A stretch of 64,000 bases of DNA, taken from Tretioscincus oriximinensis (taxonomy: Eukaryota; Chordata; Lepidosauria; Squamata; Gymnophthalmidae). Location: positions 10,260,119 through 10,324,118 of the forward strand of contig JAJVDF010000001.1 of assembly GCA_022410635.1 (NCBI GenBank), given 5' to 3'. Both the position numbers and the translations under genes were made by a program. Below the pieces are notes generated by a model, which ran no database searches, was not told the DNA's origin, and saw nothing but the letters and a program-made list of their open reading frames with translations. Of this stretch, positions 25,202 through 38,902 are shown one piece after another (the first letter of the stretch is position 1; each line of letters begins with the position of its first letter).

Positions 25202-27107
25202 TTTACATTATATTTCTCATATCCAATTTTTCATGGATCACAGGAACTGTAACACAAAATATGAAATTTTCAAAACTAATTTGCTCTTTTAATGCTTTAG
25301 GAAAAGAAGGAAGACCTTCCATATTCATGCCATTTGATTCTAGCAGGTAAGTGGGCAGCAATTTTTTCTCTTGCTGTAGCCCAAATCCCTCATAAGATAC
25401 ATTATTGCCAGTGGATGGAACCACCCATTTCTGTCCACAATTCCTGCCACCCAATAGTGGAATGGTAAGTTATTTATTTACTGACAGAGGAAAAATAAAT
25501 GCTTTACTCAAACATGTCATGAACATAAGTGATCTGAAGGTTCTTTTACTTTTAACCTTTTTTATTTAACTGCCATATCTAGGCATAAGTAATCTTCAAT
25601 CAAAATATTATTCTTTGGCAAAAACTTCACAATGAGGAAGGGACAAATCTCTTGTGCCAATGGCTTTTACCAAACANTCGAAGGAGGTTTCTGAAATCTT
25701 GCTAAGGTCATAATTTGCTTGCTCCTTATTCTAGGTTTCCTTATAAGATTCCTTCTTGAATCTTATATAGTGCCATGCTGGATTGGATCAAAACCTAATA
25801 TCCAGGAGGATGTGTCATGTAAGCCAGCCTTGACCCAGATCGCACACATTCCACAGGCCATCTGCACTGCCATGGTGCAACTTAGCCTAACTTCAGAGGC
25901 CAGGAATGAGCCTGTTTTCCCCTCAACAATCCCTAACAAGGAATGACTTACTAACAAGACATGTTTTACTGAAACCAGATCCATGAAAATAAGGACTACT
26001 TAGATAATAATTGAGATTGACATGGAATGTGGCTTCTTACCCAAACGCTTATGGAATTCTCAACTACTAAAGACACAAATTTTAAATCAATCTCTAAGAC
26101 TATATTTCCTGTCTTTTCAAGTCAACTTGAGTACACTGACTGAATAATAGAAAAGTTTCAATCCAGAAGACATGGAAGATGCCAGTTGGCAAAATCATGT
26201 TAAAAAAAGACTTGGGGTACAATATTACAAGGAGATCTGTGAATTCCTCATTCGTGCTTGAAATAAACTCACAGAAAAAAAAAAGTCAATGTAAAGACTA
26301 TATGCAAAAATTTTGAATTTCCAAATATAAAAAAGGATAAACTAAAAGAACTATTTTCCTTGTACTAGTGGAGAGATCCTGCTCTGAGACAATAGAGTGG
26401 GCTCTCTATTTTTCCCATTCCCTCTTGTCTTCAGCAAAAGGGGTGATTCCTGTGATTCTAGCAGAGAGACTTAAAATATATCATCTTCCCTTTTCACAAA
26501 GTATCTGGATCTGAGTCTGGAAGGGAAAATAAAATTTCATTGCTTTCTCTTTTCCAGCCCTCCTAGTTATGGTTGAATTAAGCACCTGGCATTTGGCTAA
26601 AGAAATGTCATTTTTCTTCCCACTTTTAGATATAGGTTTATACTATTTTTAATTTGTCAATTCTGTATTGCTGTTTTATTTATGGCCATCCAGAGACTGT
26701 CAGGTGTAAGTAGGGTTTAAATAAATAAATAAATTAGGTTTAACAAAGACTATGGAATAGACTACAGAATATGCATGAATGAAAACTAAATCTCCAGTTC
26801 ACAACTGAACTTTGTCAATTCATAGAAAAAAATGTTTGCATTCATGTGTTAATGCAATTGTCCAAGTGCAAAACGTGTAAGCACAACCTCCAACCTTGCC
26901 AGGTTCCCAGGCTTTTTCACTGGCACCATGAGAGAAAGCTTCTTTTCAATGCAAAATCAAGCAAATGTACTATTCAATCAAATTGTTCACTTTTGCAAAC
27001 AGGAAACTGGTTCACTTCAACTTAATTTTTGAATATACATACAACCACAAACATGAATATTCAATTATTTTAATATAAAACTTTACACTCAAGACAAATT
27101 TTGAAGA

Positions 27108-27348
27108 GGTTCTAGGACCCTGGTTCCCAACGTGGGGTGCATGCCCCACAGGGGGGCAATTTGATTTTTTGAGTAGGACAATTCGAGAATTTGCAAGCTT
27201 GTTTAGACCACATTAATGGCCTTTTAGATTTCCTCCATGTGAACAAGAATTCCCTTTTTGAATAATAAGAATTATACATCATGGAGGGCGAGGGCATATC
27301 ACGATTTTAGAGATGCTTAGGTGGAGCATGACCAAAAAAGGTTGGGAA
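27108..27348. mobile_element. hAT-type MITE with GGTTCCCAAC ends
   Basis: Left end CCTGGTTCCCAACGTGGGGTGC and right end GGTTGGGAACCACTG; CAGTGGTTCCCAACC ends are well known in vertebrate hAT (Charlie-like) elements. The flanks TTCTAGGA and GTCTAGAG are only partly alike, so the 8-bp duplication is decayed. No transposase frame. Confidence 0.75.
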
Positions 27349-28964
27349 CCACTGGTCTAGAGTGTCACATGCATATTATTTGATTTTATTAATAGCTTGT
27401 CATTTGCAAAAAAGGAAGAAAATGCAATATAGAATGACTTCTGCATTGAATTTGGACCCCAACTAGAAGAGTTTCAAGACATGAAAATACTTTTTTGCAC
27501 TTAGCTTCAGAAGAATGGTCTCTGGGAACCATTCTCATACTTGGCTGCCCCCCCCTCCCCCATCCTCATTGTGATTGGCAGAAAATATGTTGTGTCATGT
27601 GGAACACAAAAAGGATAGAATACAGTGTTCTCAGAAATGCTTACACACTGCAGGAATGACTGTGGTCTTCTTAAAAGCAGTGTATACAAAGTTAAAATAA
27701 TTAGCAAAGCAAGTTCTCAATTCCTTCTAATCACTTGGACTGTTCCCCAATCCAAATGCACAGAGGCACTATCTATAAGCTCCCAGATTTTTCATTTCAG
27801 TCTGAGCTATGCCAACATTAGCTTTTCGCTGGCACTGTGGGAGAAAAAAGTTGATCCTTTACCCAAGAATCCCCAGCTCAAGTTACAACTGCTATTGTAT
27901 TTAAATAACCAAATTGACAGAGGATTGCTCATCAGCATGGAAGAGGTGGGTAACGTAGCTGGCAGAGAAACCGAGAGGGTGTTGCAGCAACTCGGCACCC
28001 TGGAACATTTCAAAGTATAGCAGGATCTCCAAGGAAGGAGCAGCCCTAGTGACAAGTGAAACCGAATTGTGTGTTAGACAATCCCATTTAATTGCTACAT
28101 TGATCTCCTATTTGACCTAAATAAACAACAGCAAAGCAACCGCCTCAGCTCCAGCCTAGATTTGCCTTCTGTTAAACTCAGCCCATCCCTCCACCTGATC
28201 CTGCCGGTGCTTATGAATATTAGAACATGATTCAGTTTCCTCTTACGACAAGCACATCCCAATGCACAAGGGATGCCATCAAAACCTCCAAGCAACTAAT
28301 TGGTGCTTTTCAGTTTGGGAGCCTGTGTTCTGAGACAAACTCATCTATCTGTTCAGTGGAGCCATAACTCAGCATGAAACGGATTCATGCACATGGAGCA
28401 TTTTATGTACAGAATTTCAGGGGTCCTGAAAGGGTTTTTTTCACAGCTTCATGACCACCTAAAGCTAAGAATTTTAAACCTNGCAGTTCTATCAAAATGA
28501 CAACTGCTAAAAAAGGCTTCGGGTACCAAAACAGAGGTATCAGAACCCCAGTTCATTCAAAGATAACACTTCTTAGAGCAGTGAAGGAAATGCTTGCTAA
28601 ATCTGCAGAGGAAAAAAGTATGTAACATTCAGTCTCCAAAAAGCAAAATGGAGAGAATCGTTGACAAGATTAATCAGTCCCGACTCAAACTGATAACTGC
28701 CTATAGATTTTATTCCCATTAAGAATATAGAATGCTGCTTTATAATGGCACAAGCAATGTCCAGCCACATTTTAAACAGCAGTTCAAAAAGCATATAGAA
28801 GCAGTGGTGTAGGGACACTAGTGTTCTTATCCCTGCTCTAATCCTCATTAAAATTGATGAGAAAAGATTCTAATGAAGATTAGACACTGTTGTGCATGGA
28901 TAGTATCACCTCTAAGCTGAATTTCATCCATTTTTTTTCATTGTTTAGATGCAGCCTTGATATC

Positions 28965-29138
28965 TAGCAAGGGGTCTTGTAACACCTTAGAGACAAAGAA
29001 GAAAAAGGTAGATAGCATAAGCTTTTGTAGACAAATGTACTTCTTCAGATGCACCTTTTTCTTGTTTGTCTCTTAGGTGCTATCTAACCCCTTGTTAGAT
29101 ATCCTGGAACTAGACTAACACGGCTAGTTCTTTGAACT
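28965..29138 (-). mobile_element. Family H hairpin element
   Basis: TAGCAAGGGGTCTTGTAACACCTTAGAGAC and its inverse GTCTCTTAGGTGCTATCTAACCCCTTG flank a centre with CTTTTGTAGACAAATGTACTTCTTCAG. The right edge GACTAACACGGCTAGTTC is the inverse of the family's left end, so orientation is minus. Confidence 0.75.
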
Positions 29139-31289
29139 CTGGCTTATCTAACTTCCAGATCTCTCCACTTTTTAAAGTCCAAATGATGCAGCTCAGTTCA
29201 TTCCTTCAGTTCAATCCCACATTGGAATGTATTTTTAAGCAGTAAAACTTCCCTTAGTAAGACTTCGGTAGTTTTGACTACACATATATGGAGATATGGA
29301 AATGAGTTGGGAAAATATGTGGCCCAAGCTCAATCATCTCTACCTTTGAATAAAGCATGCAAAGGCTGAAATGTATGAATCCTGCCTGAAAATACATTCA
29401 CACATACAATCAACCAAGAAATTTCAGCCCTGTTCTTATTGTTGGGTACCACCGAGAAGTAGCGAATGCTGGGAGAGTCTAAGGGGACCACTTTGCTGCA
29501 TTCTTGGCAGAAATACAGAAGTGGTTTTTCATTGGGTGTTTCAAAGAGAGTGTGGATTAAACTAGAAGTCCTCTAACCTCTGAGTAGTTCACTCTACCAC
29601 TAAGCTACCACCATTTCCCAACCCTTTCAGCAGATAATAGAAACAGAACTTAAGACTTTCTGGATTCAAAAATACAGGACATACCTCTGAGCTAAAACAT
29701 ACCTTGCACTAGCAAAAGACGTATGGAGAGTCACAGTCATCATGACCCACTCACACACCAACCTTCCCTTGGCCTAAGGCAGAATGTTCTTTGGAATTTC
29801 AGGAATTTGGTCTCCTACTTGATTCCCAGAAAAACCTGTGTCAGAACATTCAGTTGACGGCTGGCAAGAAGCACCCTCAATCAATGGCAGATCCATGTGT
29901 CCTATCTTTAGGCAGGGGTTCGCACACTGGGATTTGCAATACAGATCATAAAGAGGAGATGGGAGAGATAACAGGACAAGGGCATTTATGAGCCATTCCC
30001 TACTGGCTTGTATACTGGATCAACAAATATATTAACAGCTTCCCTTCCACACAACTGTGAGCCTTGTATTAGGAAACGTGAACTTTCAAAAATGCAAAAG
30101 CGTAGAACCATGATTTTAAAAAGGAAAGTATTTGACAGATTCACCCAGCTATTTTGCATCAAGTGGTTCAGATAACAGGAAGAATACATGCATTGTTCAA
30201 GTAAATATTCTGATATTCATATTTAAATAATAATAATTAACACACTGAACAAAAAAAACCACAGTCCTCTCGCTCGGCATGCCTTATTGCCTGACCACTT
30301 TCGGATTACATTTAAAGTACATTTAAGTTACTGCAAATATTTTATCTTTTCATTGTTGAAGCCCACACCTTTGGTGACAGGTGTGATATAAATTCATAAA
30401 TAAATATAAATAAATAAATTTCTGGGACATCTGTGTTAACTTTTCCTTTAAATCTTCTGGTTCGATAATATCTAGTCTACAAGACTGTTGTAAGGATTAT
30501 TGAGATATTAGTTGTGATTAGGATTACCGAATGTCGGTATTTACCAGGCATGTCCATATTTAAATACCCTTGACTGTATTTTTGGAAGGAGGAAATGTTT
30601 AGGGAGTGTTTTTCGGCAGAAAGGCCAGCTCCCATCGTCTTCAGCTTCTTTTAAAAGTTTCAGTGCTGATCTTCTCTCCTTTTCAATATTCCTGTCCCGT
30701 TTACCACTTTTGGGATCTAGTAATCTTAGGTACCACAAACTTTCATAAATCTAACTGCTAGATGCAAAATATGAGCCATATCATTTTCAGATTGCCCCAT
30801 AGAAAGACAAAAGGCAGAGTATGGAAATATTCTTCTATGAGGCTGTTAACAGATCTGACCAGGATCGGACAACAAGTTGAGTCCAGACTCCTTTTCAAAA
30901 TCACTCCCAGCCGCAATGAGAAAGGTGTCTGTAGTTTCTATTTCTCTTTTTTACTTTTGTCCAAGTCACAACAAAATAAGCCCAGAGCATCTAGAGATGC
31001 CAAGGTGTCGCTCCAAATCCTTTATGTCATTATTCATTTTGGGCCTCGTTCCTTTTTTCCATTCAAACATTTCAGCACCTCTTCGCCAGCCGTTCCATTC
31101 AACTGGGTTTCTTAAAATAAAACAACATTCATTTCTGGCAAACCGCGGGCTCTAAGCCTTTAAGGCAAAACATTAAAACAAATATCTATTCCTCTCCACA
31201 CTCCAGCCACAAAATATTGGAGGGGGTGGAATGACAGACTCTACCAACTTTTTTCCAAAGGTCACCTAAGAGTACTAAAGATAGTGGAA

Positions 31290-31765
31290 AGAAAGACAGC
31301 ATTTGAGAGGTGATCTGATTGAAGAATATAAAATCATGCATGGGATGGATAAGGTGAATAGAGTAAAATTATTTTCTTTATCACACAACACTAGAACCCG
31401 GGACATTCCTTGAAACTGAGAGCCAGAAGTGTTAGGAGAACAAAAAGTATTTTTTTCACCCAGAGGGTTATTGGTCTGTGGAATTTACTTCCAGAAGAGA
31501 TGGGGGTAGAGCTAACAGCCTGGATAGCTTTAAGACAAAATTAGACAAGTTCCTTAAAGCCAAGGGTATAAAGAGCTACTAGGATGAATCTCTTGATACT
31601 GCCTCTGGGGCAGAGCAACAGGCAGGATTCCTGAAATACCATTTGCAGGGAATCGAAAACAGGAGAGTTTTGCCTTCTGTTTCAGATTGCCCAGGTGCAA
31701 TTGATGGGCCACTGTGTGAGGGGCTCTGGCCCCATTCATCAGGGCTCCTCTTATGCTCTTATAGA
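31290..31765 (+). mobile_element. CR1-type LINE, 3' portion
   Basis: GACAGCATTTGAGAGGTGATC, AAAATCATGCATGGGATGG, TTTTTTCACCCAGAGGGTTATTGG, GAGCAACAGGCAGGATTCC, ending GGGCTCCTCTTATGCTCTTAT. Matches 8541 and 35222; 5'-truncated. Confidence 0.85.
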
Positions 31766-31924
31766 TCACAGCAGAGTTATGCATTTGTTAATTGCACCAC
31801 AAATAAGAAATTTCAGGCAATCAATCTTTCTCCAACCATTGCTGAAAAGCATTTCAACTCGTAAAACAATATGCCACTAGCACAGGTTCAAAGGAGAAGA
31901 GACCCAGCTATAGCCTTGAACCTA

Positions 31925-32098
31925 ACAAAGTTTTAATCCATCCACTTTCAAAAGTGCATAACAATTTTCTTTCCACTTTATCAAAACCAAAGGTGGGTTT
32001 TCTGAGAATGAAAATGCCAAAAGAAAACAGTTTGCCACTTTGCTGTTGGGTTCTCGCATACCTGAAAGTGGACTGAATAAATCTGAATAAAATCTGAC
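31925..32098. mobile_element. Family D foldback element
   Basis: Arms AGTTTTAATCCATCCACTTTC on the left and CCTGAAAGTGGACTGAATAAATC on the right, with TTTGCCACTTTGCTGTTGGG inside the right arm. D arms always pair TTTTAATCC(A/N)CTTTCAGA with the inverse. Confidence 0.6.
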
Positions 32099-33035
32099 AA
32101 TTTTAAGGAAACAACACTTAAAAGTTTTGAGAGAGTCAGTTCTTCAATCCAAAGTATGGAGTTTAGTCCAGGAAAAAAAATAAACTATTCAAGCACATTC
32201 TTCACCGCCGAAGACAAACTGAAGAAGGTTTGAAAGTAAATATTAGGGTCAAAGAGACTATTTCTGCTCAACACTAGTCAATCCAGAAGGCTTCATGAAG
32301 CAGGAAATCGAACCCAACCATCTCCTCTAGAATCTCCAAGTCAACTGCACTTACCAAATGTCAAAATTCAAAGTAGTTAAGTTTCAGACATTTACAGAAC
32401 TACACATTTTTCATTTTAAACCAGACTTTGTTCAGGAGGAACAGGACATGCTTTAAAATAAATGGCTGTATACATCTCCCCATGTCTGTTCACAACAAAT
32501 CCTGTACTTTGCATTTAAATGTAAGTGGCATTTTATTTTACAGGTTTAGACCTAGAGCCTGTATTTTAAGATCACAAAGGTCCTGGTGCTTTTATGGTGT
32601 CCTCAAGAACTGGACTAAATGAGAAAAAGAACCGGTCATTCCGGTTCTCAGCCCAATTTTCCAGATGGTTTAAAAACAGGAGAATGACCAGGCGAAAGTG
32701 AAGACCTTGTAATTTCCCTTATCATAGAGGTGCAAGGAGCAAGAATGCATTTTCTGTGATGGCCTCCAGACTTTGAAACAGANCTCTCTCTGTGTGTTCA
32801 CTTTTTACACTTAAAATCATCTGAGGAGTTCCTTCGGGGTATGAGATTTCCCACCATCCCCATCAAAATGTGCTATTTTCAATTTAGCAAACTTGTTTCC
32901 GATTGGATGATCCAGCAAAAAGTCATGCAAAAGTATTGTTAGAATTCCTGTGCATCAGGCTACACAGCACTGCCATCGTGGCATCCAGTAACAAAAAAAC
33001 ATCTGGACAACAGTATGGCACCTACAGGCTGCAAC

Positions 33036-33110
33036 ATATTTATTTTATTTATTTATTTACACTCGTACCCCGCCCCATACCCAAAGGTCTCGGGGCGGCA
33101 ACAACAATAA
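33036..33110 (-). mobile_element. SINE tail fragment, (TTTA)n family
   Basis: TTTATTTATTTACACTCGTACCCCGCCCCATACCCAAAGGTCTCGGGGCGGC is the tail part of the SINE seen whole at 61600. Confidence 0.75.
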
Positions 33111-33399
33111 AAGTGCAAAATCCACATTTTAAAACAGTAATAGTATCTGAAGGTAGAGCGGAAAATATAGCATTTCTTCAACCAAAGTCCAGGTTTATTG
33201 ATGGCATAAACCATTATACCATTGCTCCTAAAAACATCATCTGGATACTGCCTATATCTATCAGACTGCAGAAATACATTTGTTCTTTCTCAGTTTTGTT
33301 TTGTTTTTCCCTTCCCCTCTCTGTTCTCTCCCTCCCATCTCCTTTGCTTTCTTTTTCTCCTCCGGTCTGCCGGCATGTACAGAAACAGGCCATTCTGCA

Positions 33400-33525
33400 T
33401 TTACTTTTTTTTTGTCACTCTTAACCGCATCCGGACTCTATTAAAGTTCCTGGCGCTGGATAAACAATGTAACTGTCGCGTGCAGCAGTCTGAAAATAAT
33501 TGGATTAGCTAAAACATATCAGCTA
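33400..33525. promoter_or_regulatory. Candidate conserved intronic element
   Basis: A non-repetitive, CpG-containing island in otherwise AT-rich intron. It carries TAAACAATG (33461-33469, FOX/SOX-like) and TAATTGGATTAG (33497-33508, paired homeodomain-like). Chosen only because it resembles no repeat in the window and is motif-dense; regulatory role is a guess. Confidence 0.25.
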
Positions 33526-33857
33526 AATAGAGACAGTCCTTGCTCAGACAGTCAAGAGTAAATGTCACCCTGGAAAAACCCTGAAAACTGATCTGACTCA
33601 TGCTGGACAACTTTACTTGTGGAAAGCTTCCACGAAGAAATGAGAAGAAAAGAGGGAAAATCACCTATTATGTCCTGCTCAATTAACCATGCAGGCAATT
33701 GGACCATAATGTCCTTTTGAATTTTGTATAATATACAGAATTAGCTATCATCAGGGGAAGGAGAAAGACAGAAGGGAAAGAGACATTTTAGTTTGCCAAC
33801 TTCAACTGCACCTGTGATGTTACTACTTGTGTCCATGAAGTTTTCTTGAGACAAATA

Positions 33858-34071
33858 CAGGGTGCTTCAAAAAATGTATACACACTGTGAACTTCCATAG
33901 AAAATTTATTTACTGTTCTACTGTTCTACAAAGTTAAATTTCAGGAAATTAGAAAGCTTAAAGTCCAATGTAAATAAAACGTAAATAACAAATGTTAATT
34001 TATCTTTGTAGAACAGTAAATAAATTTTCTATGGAAGTTCAAAGTGTGTATACATTTTTTGAAGCACCCTG
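33858..34071. mobile_element. Tc1/mariner-type MITE, copy 2
   Basis: Ends CAGGGTGCTTCAAAAAATG and the inverse CATTTTTTGAAGCACCCTG are nearly perfect, with TA on both sides (33856-33857, 34072-34073). It differs from the copy at 14379 by a small duplication (CTACTGTTCTACTGTTCTAC) and an internal deletion. Confidence 0.92.
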
Positions 34072-34074
34072 TAT

Positions 34075-34322
34075 TAAATCTTCTATAGCACATTGCCTAG
34101 AAAGCAGAGGATCGTGTTTTGCACCAGGCATTCCTTCAAAAGTAAGCAATAGTAAACCACTTCTGCCAATAAAACTGCATAGAGAAGTCCGTTGAGCCTT
34201 GAGGTGTCACTAGTTTTGGGATAGAGCAAACTGGAAAAGAGTTACCAGTTTGAACCAAATAGAAATGCACATGCAGTTAATGAGAAGTTGATGACAACTT
34301 GGCAATACTCAACAACAACAGG
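34075..34322 (+). mobile_element. tRNA-derived SINE with (AAC)n end
   Basis: GCACATTGCCTAGAAAGCAGAGG, AAAGTAAGCAATAGTAAACC, AAAACTGCATAGAGAAGTCC, then further on GTTGATGACAACTTGGCAATACTC and AACAACAAC. It begins 2 bases after the mariner copy, so the two are adjacent insertions. Confidence 0.65.
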
Positions 34323-35029
34323 CTACTGATCTGAAAAGCAGAGTGACCATGGATGGTTGAAAAGTTGGCAACCCTCTGAGGCTCATTCTGAGACCAAAGG
34401 AGCCTGATAGTTTCTTGTCAACAGGCTTGTGACTTCAGCATATAAAGGAATGGGGGCCTCATGGAACACATGCGACTTATTTCTGGACAAAGGCACTTAT
34501 TTAGAGCTGCAGCATCAATGTAAAAATTTCCGCAGTAAATTAAGGCCTTGAAAAGCATGTCCCCCAGATGTGATGCAGTTTATTTATTTGCTAGCTTTTG
34601 TACACTGCCCTGCTGCCTCCACAAGTCCGTTTTCTTTTGATGTGTCCAGTGCATTTATACAATATTTTGGAGGCAGACCCAGAACAGCCAATCTAAATAC
34701 AGCCCCTGTCTTCCTAGAGTTCTCTGCTTGTTCTCCCCACCTTTCAAAATACAACTTTAAATGAACTGGGGAAGTACAGAGAGACTTCTGAATGAGGAAA
34801 GTGAATTCAGTTCAATCCATTTTTTTCTTCCTTTCCGTGCACATAGGGAAGTCACTGAACCAATAAATAACATTTCCGGAACCCATTTGGTTTTTGTGGT
34901 CCCCTCACAACATCACACACACATATATATAAGCTAATACACATACACATCACTTGAATTATATTTCAAAAAAACATCCACAGAAGCAGAAGAATGGGCC
35001 CATCTGCACCTACTTGTGACCCAGCGTCA

Positions 35030-35182
35030 GCCCAGCTTCAGAATTAAATAAGACACATTATCTAATCCCAAAGTAGAATTTCCGAGTTATTTAATTCTTA
35101 AAGAAAACAACCTGTCACTTTATAGTTGCGTACCCACATGCTGAAAACAAATCAAAACTGGATTAAAACTTAGGTATAAGAA
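35030..35182. mobile_element. Family D foldback element, degenerate
   Basis: AACCTGTCACTTTATAGTTGCG and CAAAACTGGATTAAAACTTAGG form the right arm; the left arm is poorly preserved. Confidence 0.45.
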
Positions 35183-35221
35183 AACCAGTTTCTGAACTAA
35201 CTACATAACAAATTAGGTCTT

Positions 35222-35806
35222 CCAGGAGATTAAGATGGACTAGAGAAGGTGCCGAATAGGGCAACAAAAATGATCAAAGGTCTGGAGCACCTCCCTTATG
35301 AAGTCAGGTTGCAACGTCTGGGCCTCTTCAGCCTCAAAAGGTGACGTTTGAGAGGTGATCTAATTGAATGGCACAAAATCATGCATGGGATGGACAGGGT
35401 GAATAGAAAAAAATGTTTTCTCTATCACATAACACAAGGACCAGAGGGCACTCCTTGAAACTGATGGGTAGAAAAGTGAGAAACAAAGGGAAGTATTTCT
35501 TCACCCAGAGGGTCATCGGCCTGTGGAATTTACAGCTTGGATAGTTTCAAGACAGGACTAAACAGGTTTATGGATGCCAAGGGTATAAATGGGTACTAGG
35601 ATGGATGTCTGGATGCTGCCTCCGGAATGGAGCAACAGGCAGGACTCCTGAAATACTATTTGCAGGGAGTCATGAACAGGTGCATATTTTGCTTTCCTCT
35701 GTTCGGACTGCCCAGGTACATCTGGTGGGCCTCGGTGTGACACAGAATGCTGGACTAAATGGGCTGTGGCCTGATCCAGTATGGCTCTTCTTATGTTCTT
35801 GTTCTG
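35222..35806 (+). mobile_element. CR1-type LINE, 3' portion
   Basis: GGTCTGGAGCACCTCCCTTATG, GCAACGTCTGGGCCTCTTC, GATGGACAGGGTGAATAG, CTTCACCCAGAGGGTCATC, then the shared tail and TTATGTTCTTGTTC. A small deletion near 35535 removes part of the region present at 8541. Confidence 0.9.
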
Positions 35807-37856
35807 ATATCATCTCAAGAGAAAAACCCTCATTTATATAAATGCTCCAGAAATTATGTTGTTAAAGGCCATTTCCACACACACCTGACTAGAACCACTC
35901 CAATAGGAACAATTCCTACTGGAAAAATTCCTAGCCAGAACAGTCCAGCTGTCACAGAACAAGGTTGTGTAATGGCCTGTTCTGGGGCAGCCCACCAGAC
36001 TGCTCTGAAGATCACATGAACTTTGGAGCCTTCTGCAAAAGCATGGATGGCAGAAACTAAAATTCCTAGCTTTGGAGTTCCTTGGGGATCCAGATCATTT
36101 CAGCAATATAATTTGGCACACTAATGAAAAGGATTCCCCTGCTAAATTGGTCCCTGACCTTGTTTTCTCATGAGTCTGCTGGTAGACCATGGCCCTAGAC
36201 ACACAACACTTACATAAATCTCTTCAGCCTGTTTTAAATATGTTTAAGAATATCTTGAAATTTGCTTCAAAATGTGCAAACTGCATTTTGTTGCCAGCAC
36301 TATCCCAACTCTTAAACTGTGATGAGTAATCCTCTAGTGGAGGTAAGAGCACAGGCATGGGACAGAAGTGGTGGCACTGTTAACAGCACTAAATTTCAGT
36401 TCACTAAGGGTTCCCCTTTTTCCTCAATGACTCCCACATCCCCCACCCCAGCTTTGCCCCACCCTCCACCCACAGGAGTACTTACCACAGTTTAAGAGTC
36501 TGATACAAGGACAGCAGCAAAGAGGGGTTGCCCATATGTTCCAAAGTGAATTTGGACTCACTTTTAATCAACTTTAAAAATCTAAACTATGATAACTTAA
36601 GTTATGCATTTCGGATCACCTAAGTATAGCCTAAATGCAAAAGAAGAAGGCCCAAAAAGGATTTAAGCCTTTACTATAGTGCTTTATTGGCAAGTGTGGA
36701 AAACTCCACTGGTTTTACTTACCTCAATCCTTTAAGCTTACATTCTACTAAGTGCTGTTCTTAAATACCTAGATTGGTTTCAGCACCAAATGCATGATTA
36801 AAGCTGTGATCTCCCATAGCACTGGGAGAGAAAACCTACTACTGTTGAAATGACTAAAAAATAAAACTGTCAGATCTATTCATGACCCTTTATGAAGAGA
36901 AGATTTACAAAAACCAGTCTGCAGTTTTGAATATAATTTTTCTCACTTCTACTGCCTGTACCTCAAACCACACCCGACAGTCTATGTGCATTACAGGTAC
37001 ATCTTAACAGATTGGGGGTTATACTTTCAATTGATTCTACCTGCATAGCCAATAACTAGAACAGATGGGAGATAAAATTCAGTGACCTCTAAAAATTCAG
37101 AGGTTCCAGTACAGAAATATATTCTGCTTCCACATTCTCAAGTTGGCAGAAACTATTATTATAGGAATTTTTTGCCAACATGTGCAAGTTAATCAAAATA
37201 GGCTCAATAATGTTATGGAAGACAATGGGACTAAACTGTGGAGATGAGTTCTCCTTTAATTGGTATTACAGCAATATTTTTATCTTGGCTATATGGAATT
37301 TGGTATTTAAGCCTCACACAAGACCTTTGAACTTCAAGGCTGCCCTGGTTGTTGAACACAGAGCAGCGCAAGAGATGGAGGTAATACTTAAACTTGAATC
37401 AGATTCATCACTTGCCTCCCATTTCCCATGAGGGAAAATAAAAGGGGAAGAAAGGGGAATGACCTGTAGAATACGATAAACATCTTTAACGAGCACCACC
37501 TTGCATTGATCTCTCTCAAACTGGGAGTTCAGCGAGAATGAATGAGATTTGGTGGGTGAGGGGTTAATACAATAATGAACAGAGAAACTTTCCAGCATTT
37601 TTATTTAGACGTAAAGCAAATTAATTACAACTGCGTCCATGTTTATGTCCAGCACGTACCATGGCTAAAGTCATTACTCACTTGGGAATAACCCCAGCAG
37701 AAATCACAGTGAAATAAAATTAAAGATTGCCACTCTACCATTCTGGAAGGCATTTTATCAGAAGTAGACCTAAGTCTTGTTTCTTTCACTGGCCCATTAG
37801 GCAAAAATCTTTCAGTCCCTGGGATCAAATCTTCACTAAATCATGTGAATCATCCA

Positions 37857-38042
37857 TCTATACCCAAGTTTTAATTCAGTATCAGTCCACATTCTGACCA
37901 AAATAAAACATCAGCAAAGGTGTTTTCCTTTGACATTATCTAACTCAAAAAAATTGCACCTTTAAATTAGATACTGTGAAAAAAAAAATTACTTTCCCGG
38001 CTCTATAAACTGACTGAAACTAGATTAAACTTGGGTGTGGAT
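37857..38042. mobile_element. Family D foldback element
   Basis: CCCAAGTTTTAATTCAGTATCAGTCCACATTCTGA on the left; AAACTGACTGAAACTAGATTAAACTTGGGTGTGG on the right as its inverse. Confidence 0.65.
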
Positions 38043-38902
38043 GTCCCCAGGATTGTTGTGANGATAAATAAGAGGGGAGTAGTACATGCCACCTTGAGCT
38101 CTTTTAAGAGAAACCTGGGATAAAAATATGATAAATATTATGACAACACTCTTTCTTCAAAGAAATGCAATAGAGAAATGTAATGTTTGCAAACCNAGAA
38201 CCACTTCATCCCAGCCCCAAGGAATTCACAGTGGTTTTGGTCAACATGAGACAAAACAAGGTATATTAAGCCAACTGTCGAAANGGAGAAAAAAAGGTAA
38301 AGAATATTAAACCAGCAAAATTTGCCTCAACAATTTTATGGTTAGAAAACTGTCCTTTTGTCATGAAAGAGCTTTATGCTAATGGGCTTAGACAGTAAGN
38401 AAAGCCTTGTTGTGGAGAACATAGAAAATATATACATATCTAATAGATATCAAAAGGTCTTTGCTTATTGAAATCTCAAGAAGGTGGCTTTCTTGTTGTT
38501 CTTAGAATTGCAAAGAGTAGGGACAACAAGAGGGTCTTTTCTGAGCTCTGGCATTGTCTTCTTTTTGAGGTTCCCTAGACATCTCCATTATATTAGTTTG
38601 GTGCCTAGTTAAAACATACCATTTTCACCCTAGTCTTTGATGTTNAGTTTCCTGTTACCTTGGAAAGGGAGGGTGGGTGTTATCCTGCCAGGGAGGGAGG
38701 ATAAGATTTTAAATGTTTTAGGAGTCTTTTGTATATTCTCATTTTTTTCTTATTATGATCCACCCGGGGAACCTTTGTTGATGAGCAGGATATAAATTTC
38801 GTTTTTGAATACATATGGGTGTGATAAGGCGGGGATGCCCTTAGTACAATAAAGGAAGTTATTTTTGGGAATATTTGAGGGCTGTGAAATAGATTACCCT
38901 TC

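Noticed and set aside
32903..33424. Open frame of 173 codons
   Set aside because: Runs across a SINE fragment and a pyrimidine-rich stretch; no family resemblance.
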